From Pontivivens marinum (GTDB lineage Bacteria > Pseudomonadota > Alphaproteobacteria > Rhodobacterales > Rhodobacteraceae), in assembly GCF_900231835.1 (NCBI RefSeq), contig NZ_OCTN01000002.1:1-64000 (forward strand): a stretch of DNA of 64,000 nucleotides, read 5' to 3'. Below, piece after piece: positions 24,086 to 30,814 of this stretch; within the stretch, counting starts at the first letter, position 1, and every line of letters begins with the position of its first letter. The notes under the pieces are model-generated. The model ran no database searches and was not told where the DNA came from. It saw nothing but the letters and a program-made list of their open reading frames with translations. The position numbers and the translations under genes are program-made.

Positions 24086-24675
24086 GCGTGATGGGGGCTA
24101 TCGAAGCGGGTGCGCAGGGTCGAGTTGCGCTGGATTGGTACGCGGCCGAGGTTACATCGGGCCGTGAGCGTACCGTGGCAGATGCGGTCGAGGCGCTGGG
24201 TCTGGTCGCCTATGTGCCGGTCTGGCGTCGTCAGGGGCCGGTGAACCGGCGGACGGGGCAGCGCAAGATGGTGTCGTCGCCGCTGGTGCCGCGATGGGTT
24301 TTTGTGGGCTGGCCACGGGGACTGCCCCATGCCTTCGATGCAGTGGCCGCGCACCGCGATGTCCGGGGTTTTGTGGGCGTGGACGGTGTGCCCAGCCGGA
24401 TCCGGTGCCACGTGATGGACGGGTTTATCCGGGCGCATGGCAAAGACGGGTTCACGCTTGCGGACCAGGTGGAAACCGACGCGGAACGGTTGGAGCGGCT
24501 ACGTGCGCAGCTGGGCAAGGTGCATCAGGCACGGGTGGCGCAGGGCAGCTTTGCCGGGACGCAAGTGACGGTGCGCTCGGTCGGCGACAAGCACGCGAAG
24601 GTGGTGATGCAGCTGTTCGGGGGCCAGCGGCTTACTGTGGTTCCGATCGGAGCGCTGGTTCCGCTGGATGTCTGA
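24082..24675 (+). CDS. Phage NusG/RfaH-like transcription antitermination factor
   Basis: A 197-residue NusG paralogue. The NGN domain (about residues 13-110) shows DWYAAEVTSGRERTVADAVE, then GLVAYVPVWRR and SSPLVPRWVFVGW, the family's PL.PRY.F core. The KOW part (about 150-197) has VAQGSFAGTQVTVRSVGDKH and VVMQLFGGQRLTVVPIGALV. NusG binds the beta' clamp of RNA polymerase, and RfaH-type paralogues stop pausing and termination in selected operons. Lying before the late genes, it probably drives their transcription. Its 3' end is repeated twice more downstream. Confidence 0.85.
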   Translation: MSVMGAIEAGAQGRVALDWYAAEVTSGRERTVADAVEALGLVAYVPVWRRQGPVNRRTGQRKMVSSPLVPRWVFVGWPRGLPHAFDAVAAHRDVRGFVGVDGVPSRIRCHVMDGFIRAHGKDGFTLADQVETDAERLERLRAQLGKVHQARVAQGSFAGTQVTVRSVGDKHAKVVMQLFGGQRLTVVPIGALVPLDV

Positions 24676-24790
24676 CAGATCTGGGGCAGGGTGACCGCCC
24701 CCAGCCCTATGAGGCATATCGCGACCCTCTGCGATCCGGTGCCGAGAGAGGGATAGGATCGCAAAGTGCGACGCTGTGGGTGGGTTTAAG
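24261..24790 (+). repeat. nusG 3'-end repeat, copy 1 (parent copy)
   Basis: This is the part of the intact phage nusG gene and its downstream tail that recurs at 25891-26330 and 27725-27945. From GCGCAAGATG onward copy 2 follows it with about 15 substitutions in 400 bp by eye. The tail after the stop recurs in copy 3. Confidence 0.85.
24725..24763 (+). ncRNA. Structured RNA element downstream of phage nusG, copy 1
   Basis: CCCTCT (24725-24730) pairs with AGAGGG (24747-24752), and GCGATCC (24731-24737) pairs with GGATCGC (24756-24762). The interleaved order 1-2-3-4 allows either a strained pseudoknot or two mutually exclusive hairpins. Both stems are kept at 27881-27921 while the loop differs. 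A cis-acting antitermination or processing element is possible. Confidence 0.5.
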
Positions 24791-25083
24791 AGTTTCGCTT
24801 TTGACAAGGGTTTACTGAATGTCCCGCAAAGCCCGTTGTGTGGATTTAGTGAGCTTTCGCTGCGGATGCACCAATGTGGTTTTCAGTGAGCCATTCAATA
24901 AACGGCCTTTTGTGTTAAAACGATTCTGATGTGCGAAAAATCACCGTGATGATTGAAGAATCTTCCGTCGTATGGATTGCTTTGTAATAATGGTTTTCTG
25001 ACTGCCTGTTTTTCGGAGAAATATTGCGCCGCTCTGTCCTGTTTGTGCGAGTGGGGGCGATTTTTCGAAAATATCATATCATT

Positions 25084-25111
25084 TTTGATCGATTTTGACG
25101 AAATCTAATAT
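25084..25111 (+). promoter_or_regulatory. Candidate promoter for the outer-membrane cargo gene
   Basis: TTTGAT and TAATAT are separated by 16 bp in an AT-rich stretch about 95 bp upstream of the outer-membrane gene. The remaining sequence between 24791 and 25206 shows no gene. A small hairpin (CTTGC/GCAAG) and several TGTAC or CGTAC motifs lie between promoter and gene. Confidence 0.35.
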
Positions 25112-25206
25112 AGAAATTGTACAGGCGTGTAAGCTTGCTGACGTGCAAGTCTGCATATGTACAATCTTACCGGCGTACAAACGTACGTTTTTGTTAGGAA
25201 TATCTC

Positions 25207-25785
25207 ATGAAAATGGCATTCGCAATTTCGGCCGCACTTTGCATCGGATCAGCAAGCATGGTGCAGGCACAGGATTATAATTTGGATGTTTTTTTTGGCC
25301 TTAGCGCAGAAAACAAATTGGGGTGGGGCGGCTTCCAATACGACACAGATAGTGGCCGAGTTTTGGGCCTCGGGGTTTCACGTAACGATGTTTTCGTCCC
25401 TGGTCTCGAAATTGGTTTAGAATACAACACCAACGAGCAGGAATTTGTCTGTTGCGGGACGAACTCTATGGGCGCGGATACAATATTAATTACCGCGCGG
25501 TACAACCTTTTCCAATACGGTGGCTTTGAAGGATATGCCGGTTTGGGTTTAGGTGCCGCTAATGTGGCCTATAAGTTCGCGCGTACCTACGAAAACTCTG
25601 AAACCGTTGCTGCCGGGCAGATCATGTTGGGCGGGCGGTATGACGTCACACCCGCGTCGCAAATCTTTGCCGAATATCGGTATCTCTCGGTAGAGGACGC
25701 GGGAGTGGCGGGAGGTCTTGGGGGTGGTTTTGATGCCGAATTCAATTCTTCCAATATTGTCTTGGGGTATCGTTACTCGTTCTAA
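25207..25785 (+). CDS. Outer-membrane beta-barrel protein (cargo)
   Basis: A 192-residue protein with a signal peptide cleaved near residue 21 (CIGSASMVQA before QDYNLDVFF). Alternating hydrophobic strands follow (QIFAEYRYLSVEDAG, NIVLGYRYSF), and the last residue is Phe, the Bam recognition signal of small OmpA/OmpW-like barrels. It is more AT-rich than the phage genes around it and is bracketed by nusG-end repeats 1 and 2, so it looks like an acquired lysogenic-conversion gene. Changing the host surface to block superinfection is a reasonable but untested role. Confidence 0.8.
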   Translation: MKMAFAISAALCIGSASMVQAQDYNLDVFFGLSAENKLGWGGFQYDTDSGRVLGLGVSRNDVFVPGLEIGLEYNTNEQEFVCCGTNSMGADTILITARYNLFQYGGFEGYAGLGLGAANVAYKFARTYENSETVAAGQIMLGGRYDVTPASQIFAEYRYLSVEDAGVAGGLGGGFDAEFNSSNIVLGYRYSF

Positions 25786-25890
25786 GGCGAAGCAGATACG
25801 AAGGTATCTGTCGGGGCTGTCTGCCTTACTACAGTGTGTTCTGCCTTGCTCAAGAGATTGCGTCTGTAACAACGCTCTAGCCACACTAGC

Positions 25891-26330
25891 GCGCAAGATG
25901 GTGTCGTCGCCGCTGGTGCCTCGCTGGGTTTTTGTGGGCTGGCCACGGGGTTTGCCCCATGCCTTCGATGCAGTGGCCGCGCACCGCGATGTCCGGGGCT
26001 TTGTGGGCGTGGACGGTGTGCCCAGCCGGATCCGGTGCCACGTGATGGACGGGTTTATCTGGGCGCATGGCAAGGACGGGTTCACGTTTGCGGGCCAAGT
26101 GGAAACCGACGCGGAACGGTTGGAGCGGCTACGTGCGCAGCTGGGCAAGGTGCATCAGGCACGGGTCGCGCAGGGCAGCTTTGCAGGGACGCAAGTGACG
26201 GTGCGCTCGGTGGGTGACAAGCACGCGAAGGTGGTGATGCAGCTGTTCGGGGGCCAGCGGATTACTGTGGTTCCGATCGGAGCGCTGGTTCCGCTGGGCA
26301 GTTGACAGGTTCGGGCAGGGTGACCGCTCC
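25891..26330 (+). pseudogene. Truncated second copy of phage nusG (copy 2)
   Basis: This copy begins at codon 61 of the intact gene (GCGCAAGATG) and runs to the stop at 26305, keeping about 138 codons in frame, then about 25 bp of tail. The first 60 or so codons of the NGN domain are missing. There are about 15 base changes relative to copy 1. The frame is still open, so a truncated product from ATG 25898 (MVSSPLVPRW) is conceivable, but no ribosome site is visible. It marks the right edge of the outer-membrane cargo. Confidence 0.85.
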
Positions 26331-26455
26331 TACAGCCCAATTCGAACATTAGCGGGATACACTGTTGGCGGGGACCGGACGTTCGCTGCATTTTGCGCAG
26401 AGGTTTGCTATGCGGACGAACCGGACCTTCATCCGGATCGCCTGCGCCTGTTCAT

Positions 26456-27457
26456 CTACAACTGGAATAGGCCCAAGGCATTCACCACATCGCGCTTTGT
26501 TGCCTCGGTGCGTTCTCGTGCCTGTGCGGTACCTTCTTTGATCACCTCAAGTATGTAGCCTCGATCCTCGGCGAGCTGAGCTCTACGCTGGCGAATTGGG
26601 GCTATGAGCTCCTGAAGGATCGCTTCCAGACGCGCCTTGATCTTGCCATCGCCAAGCCCGCCGCGCTGATATTGGGCCTTGAGCTCGGCAAGCTCGTCCT
26701 GGTCCGGATCGAAGGCGTCGAGATAGGTGAAGACAACATTGCCCTCAACGCGGCCCGGGTCTTCGACGCGCAGGTGGTGCGGATCGGTGAACATTGCTTT
26801 GACAGAACTTCGGATTTGCTCCGACGATGCGGACAAAGCGATGGCGTTGCCGCCGGATTTCGACATCTTGGCCTTGCCGTCGATACCGGGCAACCGGCCC
26901 GCCTTCGGGATGATCGCCCGCGCCTCGGGCAGTACGACGCTGCCTGCGGTTGCGTTGATGCGCCGCACAATCTCGTTGGTTTGCTCGATCAGTGGGGCCT
27001 GATCCTCGCCGACCGGTACGATGGACGCCTTGAAGGCCGTGATGTCCGCCGCCTGCGCCGCCGGATAGCACAGAAATCCGGCAGGAATATCGCGCCCGAA
27101 CCCTCGCATGCGGATTTCATCCTTGATCGTCGGATTCCGTTCGAGGCGTGCCACGGTGACAAAGTTCAGATAGAGCATCGACAACTCGGCCAGCGCCGGA
27201 AGATGCGATTGCAGACAGATCGTCGTGCGAGCAGGATCAATGCCCACAGCCAGATAATCAAGCGCGACCTCGACCACGCTGCGCCGTACCTTCTCCGGAT
27301 CATGGGCGTTGTCGGTCAGGGCCTGAATATCCGCGAGCAGCAAGAATTGTTCATGGCTGTCCTGATAGCGCAGCCGGTTAGCAAGTGATCCTGCATAGTG
27401 CCCGATGTGAAGCGGCCCAGTCGTGCGGTCGCCTGTCAGAATGGTTGATTTGTTCAT
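26456..27457 (-). CDS. trpS: Tryptophanyl-tRNA synthetase (prophage cargo)
   Basis: A 333-residue class Ic synthetase that charges tRNA-Trp. The ATP-binding HIGH motif is exact at residues 17-20 (GPLHIGHYAGSL) and KMSKS is exact at 197-201. The length is typical of full TrpRS. I start at MNKSTILTGD (27457); the frame is open for 31 codons upstream but these lie over the attenuator hairpin. It has its own promoter and trp-type attenuator and faces against phage late transcription. A housekeeping trpS is expected elsewhere, so this may be a spare enzyme with altered inhibitor sensitivity, for example to indolmycin; that is inference. Confidence 0.93.
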   Translation of the reverse strand: MNKSTILTGDRTTGPLHIGHYAGSLANRLRYQDSHEQFLLLADIQALTDNAHDPEKVRRSVVEVALDYLAVGIDPARTTICLQSHLPALAELSMLYLNFVTVARLERNPTIKDEIRMRGFGRDIPAGFLCYPAAQAADITAFKASIVPVGEDQAPLIEQTNEIVRRINATAGSVVLPEARAIIPKAGRLPGIDGKAKMSKSGGNAIALSASSEQIRSSVKAMFTDPHHLRVEDPGRVEGNVVFTYLDAFDPDQDELAELKAQYQRGGLGDGKIKARLEAILQELIAPIRQRRAQLAEDRGYILEVIKEGTAQARERTEATKRDVVNALGLFQL

Positions 27458-27503
27458 TTTGCGTGTTCTCATAAAATGAGAGGCCGCGCATCGGGAGGTT
27501 CGG

Positions 27504-27531
27504 AAAACAAAAGGCCGCCCATGCGGCGGCC
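27504..27531 (-). terminator. Attenuator terminator in the trpS leader
   Basis: On the minus strand GGCCGCC and GGGCGGCC form a GC-rich stem with a short loop, followed by TTTTGTTTT. It lies between the Trp-rich leader peptide and trpS. An upstream GGTGGCC can pair with its 5' arm (GGCCGCC) as antiterminator, the classic trp attenuation design. Confidence 0.85.
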
Positions 27532-27562
27532 TCGGAATACGTTTGGTCATCCGGCCACCCTG

Positions 27563-27598
27563 TCAGGAGGCCAGCCACCAAGTCATTGCGATGATCAT
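27563..27598 (-). CDS. Attenuation leader peptide with tandem Trp codons
   Basis: An 11-codon frame encodes MIIAMTWWLAS. Its two adjacent TGG codons are the sensing element expected of a trp leader. The segment around its stop (GGCCTCCTG) can pair with CAGGGTGGCC to form the pause hairpin. When charged Trp-tRNA is scarce the ribosome should stall at the TGG pair, free the antiterminator and allow trpS expression. The ribosome site (GGAAA) is weak but correctly placed. Confidence 0.8.
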   Translation of the reverse strand: MIIAMTWWLAS

Positions 27599-27617
27599 AG
27601 TGTTTTCCATGGAATAC

Positions 27618-27646
27618 TAGCTATCGTCAGGAAGATCGCGCGTCAA
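27618..27646 (-). promoter_or_regulatory. Promoter of the trpS leader transcript
   Basis: On the minus strand TTGACG and TAGCTA are separated by 17 bp, upstream of the leader peptide by about 20 bp. The spacing and -35 match are good; the -10 is moderate, with TAGTAT as an overlapping alternative. Confidence 0.55.
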
Positions 27647-27724
27647 TCAAATGGTAGTAAGGGCTCGTTGCTGCCGTTAACTGCGACCAAGTCCAAAGTC
27701 CGGTAAGGGCCGTTCGTAACACTT

Positions 27725-27945
27725 TGCGAAGGTGGTGATGCAGGTGTTCGAGGTCCAGCGGCTTACTGTGGTTCCGATCGGAGCGGTGGTTCCCTTGGGC
27801 AGTTGACAGGTTCGGGGCAGGGGTTTTACCGGTTGGGGCAGGATGACCGCTGATCCCTGCCCAATGAGGCATATGGCGACCCTCTGCGATCCGGTGCCCA
27901 GGAGAGGGGATAGGATCGCAAAGTGCGACGCTGTGGGGGGGGATT
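27725..27945 (+). repeat. nusG 3'-end repeat, copy 3 (last 24 codons plus tail)
   Basis: From GCGAAGGTGG this copy follows the last 72 or so bases of nusG with about six changes, then a tail with the stem-forming element of copy 1. Right after its stop it shares GGGCAGTTGACAGGTTCGGG-like sequence with copy 2, so it combines features of both. It is the most diverged copy and closes the trpS cargo unit. Confidence 0.8.
27881..27921 (+). ncRNA. Structured RNA element, copy 3
   Basis: CCCTCT (27881-27886) with AGAGGG (27904-27909), and GCGATCC (27887-27893) with GGATCGC (27914-27920), repeat the two interleaved stems of 24725-24763. The loop between them differs, and a preceding GGGCAGG/CCTGCCC hairpin replaces a different hairpin at the matching place in copy 1. 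Confidence 0.5.
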
Positions 27946-28026
27946 GGTTGGTGACAGCGCAAATCTGAACCACTTTTGTGTGTTCTAAAATCAATTGTTA
28001 AAGGAGGGTGAGACTACATGAGACGC

Positions 28027-28974
28027 CTAGACCACCTCTGCAAAGAGTTTCTTTTTGTTTTTGAGGTGCCGCGCGACAAGCTGCTTCACGCATCTACCCT
28101 TTTTCGAAATGAAGCGTGCCGGTCTGGCAGCGTAAGTCGGCGTTGCAATCTCGGGGAAGAGCGCAATGATTTCGTCGCGGCTTTCGGTTGAGACAGCTTT
28201 GAGCGCTTCAGGTCCGACAAATAAGCTCTCTGTCGCAGCTCCATTCGAGTAGACGATCTCATGGTCGTCAAATAGCATATGCCAATAATCGACCTCGGAC
28301 ACGTTCATCACCTGCTCAATGCCATCCATGCTGCACAGTTTAATGGCGGGGATCAGCACCTCGCTGGTATTAAACATGCGCAGTGCAATCTTAGAGCGTA
28401 TCAGTACACGGTGCTGCGGGCTTACCATCAGATTTTGCTCAGGCATGTTTCTACCGAGCGCGCCTGCCGTGATGCGTACGGGGCGTAGCTTAGGGTTTAT
28501 CGCCAAGTCGATACTATCTAGCTTACGGTTGCCGATCCAGCGGATGGGACGGTAGCCGTTATCCAGAGTTAGCACCTTGTCGCCAACGCCAAGATCTTCA
28601 ATGGCTACAAGGCCTCTCTCGGTTTCAATTTTTACACCTCTACAAAAGCAGGGAACCCCCGAAACATTGTTGTTTCGAATACTCAGTGTTCCGACCGGAT
28701 CACCGTTCGTATTGAAAACTTGATATGACCATTCCTTGAATGAAGGATCCTCATATCCAGCGTCTTCTACCAGGTTATCAACTTGGAGGCTCCAGCCATC
28801 GGGTATATTCACGATAGTGGATTCGATTTCACCATCCGCAGGTTGTGAATCGACGGTAATCGCCCCGCTAAACCCGATGCCAATGTTTACAGTCACCGTG
28901 TCATCGGTGCCGTTGTTTCCGACGTTTTGATAAAACGACCCAAAACTGTTTGCAGTGATTACAAAGTTAGCCAT
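28027..28974 (-). CDS. Hint_2-domain protein 1 (cargo)
   Basis: A 315-residue protein. Residues 1-105 are a beta-rich, Gly/Asn-rich domain. A Hedgehog/intein (Hint_2) module starts at CFCRGVKIETERGLVAIEDL (Cys109), continues with DKVLTLDNGYRPIRWIGNRK and SPQHRVLI, and ends in a basic tail (HLKNKKKL). Hint modules can self-cleave at their first Cys; Hint_2 proteins abound in Rhodobacterales but their role is unknown. It is AT-richer than the late genes and opposite in strand. A paralogue lies at 53573-54649. I start at MANFVITANS. Confidence 0.8.
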   Translation of the reverse strand: MANFVITANSFGSFYQNVGNNGTDDTVTVNIGIGFSGAITVDSQPADGEIESTIVNIPDGWSLQVDNLVEDAGYEDPSFKEWSYQVFNTNGDPVGTLSIRNNNVSGVPCFCRGVKIETERGLVAIEDLGVGDKVLTLDNGYRPIRWIGNRKLDSIDLAINPKLRPVRITAGALGRNMPEQNLMVSPQHRVLIRSKIALRMFNTSEVLIPAIKLCSMDGIEQVMNVSEVDYWHMLFDDHEIVYSNGAATESLFVGPEALKAVSTESRDEIIALFPEIATPTYAARPARFISKKGRCVKQLVARHLKNKKKLFAEVV

Positions 28975-29385
28975 GCTGTCTCTCAAACTACATCAGTTCC
29001 GACAGCTGCGGCGTGATGTTACTCAAAATATATAAATTTCAGGCAATTACTCTGCCTGTGTGTAAGAAGCATGCTGTTCATATAGCGCGCTAATTTTAGT
29101 CTATCCTTGATCCCTTAATCGACGTGTCGGGGCGAATTATTTACCACTCACGGCACAGTTCTTCCAAAGCTCGAGCGCCATATGAGGAGCTTGAACTCAG
29201 AACGACCCTACGTTGAGTGGGTATACTTACAGCTCAACTGATGACATTTTTTTTATGCCAAATCAATTCGTGAATTCCCTTAGGTAAACTCACGCTTTGT
29301 TCGCAGCGTTGGTGAGTAAGCTGTCATCGATCCCGCCTTTAAAATTAATAGGTTAAGTTCCAGCCCCCCTCACCGTGAGGCGCCG
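28975..29385. other. AT-rich gap between Hint gene 1 and the late operon
   Basis: About 410 bp without a convincing gene. It must hold the leftward promoter of the Hint gene and probably the start of rightward late transcription. No fourth nusG repeat is visible. GAGG precedes the ATG at 29386. Confidence 0.5.
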
Positions 29386-30039
29386 ATGTTCGAGATCACC
29401 TCCGACCTTGCGCGCACGATGCGCCGCCTCGGCGACATTGCGGAGAAGCAGATCCCGTTTGCGGCGGCGCGTGCGCTGACGATGACGGCGCAGGACATCA
29501 AGGAGCGGACCGGGCAAAAGCTCGATCGTGTCTTTGACCGCCCGACGCCTTTTACCAGGCGTGGCCTCTATATCCGTGCGGCGCGCAAGACGCAGCTGAC
29601 AGCGGAGGTGGGGTTCAAGACGATCCAGTCACGATATCTCGCATTGCAGGAAAGCGGGGGCGTGCAGTCTCCAAAGCGGCGGGCGATTGTGATCCCGAAG
29701 CGGATGCGGCTGAACCGGTACGGCAACATGACGCGCGGGGCTGTCAGCAAGGCGGCCGGAAAGCCGGATACGTTCGTGGCGTCGCGGGCTGCAAAGGCGA
29801 CAGCACATCTTGCCCCTGGCATCTATCAACGTCCGAAGCGCAGCAAATACCGCAAGGGCGGCGCGGGGAACAAGAACCGGGGCGAGCTCAAGGGACCGCA
29901 GCTGCTGGTGGCATTCGAGGGCAAGGCGAAGTACCGGCCACGGCTCGGCTTTGTGCAGGGCGGGAAACAGATTGCGGCCAATCGCCTTGGCCCGAACTTC
30001 AGCCACGCTTTGCGCGAGGCCGTGCGCACCGCCCGCTGA
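29386..30039 (+). CDS. Phage structural or morphogenesis protein, first late gene (217 aa)
   Basis: A strongly basic protein. The N-terminus (LARTMRRLGDIAEKQIPFAA) and the segment PTPFTRRGLYIRAARKTQLT recall small phage tail-completion or minor tail proteins, and the C-terminus ends FSHALREAVRTAR. It is unusual to find such a gene ahead of the terminase; tail-joining genes normally follow the capsid. It may have been relocated or may do another job in assembly. Family assignment is tentative. Confidence 0.5.
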   Translation: MFEITSDLARTMRRLGDIAEKQIPFAAARALTMTAQDIKERTGQKLDRVFDRPTPFTRRGLYIRAARKTQLTAEVGFKTIQSRYLALQESGGVQSPKRRAIVIPKRMRLNRYGNMTRGAVSKAAGKPDTFVASRAAKATAHLAPGIYQRPKRSKYRKGGAGNKNRGELKGPQLLVAFEGKAKYRPRLGFVQGGKQIAANRLGPNFSHALREAVRTAR

Positions 30040-30181
30040 TGACCCCCACGCCAGCCCGCTAACGGGTTCCCCACGAGTGGGTCCTTCCCGGCCTCTTTAG
30101 CACGCGGGTAATTCGCACCGCGTGTGATTTGTGTGTTTCGGGATCCGGGGGCTGCAGGATTACATTGAGGTTGTTGTTCCG

Positions 30182-30814
30182 ATGGCTGAGCTGACCACAC
30201 AGTACCCGCTGCCCGAGGGGGTGATCGATGCGCGTGTGAACCGCGGGCAGCTGGCGGATGCGTTCAATGTCTCGGCCAATACGATCGACAAGTGGCGGCG
30301 GGACGGCATGCCGGTGCTGCAGGATGGCACGAACGGGCAGAGCTATGTGTTCCAGCTCTCTGCGTGCTGGGCGTGGCGCGCGGGGGAGGTCGAGGGCAAG
30401 AAGCAGCGGGATGCCGAGGCGGAGCGGTCTGTGCGGCAGCTGCGCATGGCGTTCCTGAACCGTGGCGAGGGGCGTGACGCGGATGCAGGGATGTCGCCGC
30501 TGGAGGCGCGGGCCCATGCGGAGGCGGAGCTGCGGTTGAACCAGGTGGGGCGCGAGCGCGGCGAGCTGGTTTATGTGTCGGATGTGACCGACGGGATCGA
30601 GGCGATCTTCGCCAATATCCGCGAGGTGCTGCAATCGCTGCCGGACTGGATGGAGCGGGAGGCGGCGATGGATGCGGCCTCGATCGATGCGCTGACCAGG
30701 CGATGCGACGGGGCGCTGGAGGGTCTGGCGGAAACCATTGCCGAGCGGTTCGGCGCGGATCCGGGCGATCGGGATGATGCGGGTCACCCGCAGGACCGCG
30801 CGGCCCGGCTGTGA
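30182..30814 (+). CDS. Terminase small subunit (DUF1441 / Nu1-like)
   Basis: A 210-residue protein starting MAELTTQYPLPEGVIDARVN. The N-terminal winged HTH (RGQLADAFNVSANTIDKWRR then GMPVL) matches lambda gpNu1 and DUF1441 proteins, which bind cos DNA. The rest is a long helical region for contact with the large subunit. Its stop overlaps the GTG start of the large subunit by 4 nt. A Nu1-type protein predicts cos-type packaging with cohesive ends. Confidence 0.8.
   Translation: MAELTTQYPLPEGVIDARVNRGQLADAFNVSANTIDKWRRDGMPVLQDGTNGQSYVFQLSACWAWRAGEVEGKKQRDAEAERSVRQLRMAFLNRGEGRDADAGMSPLEARAHAEAELRLNQVGRERGELVYVSDVTDGIEAIFANIREVLQSLPDWMEREAAMDAASIDALTRRCDGALEGLAETIAERFGADPGDRDDAGHPQDRAARL

Noticed and set aside
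27504-27531. Plus-strand terminator blocking late transcription
   Set aside because: The same hairpin read on the plus strand has no T-run after it; it can act only on the minus strand as the trpS attenuator.
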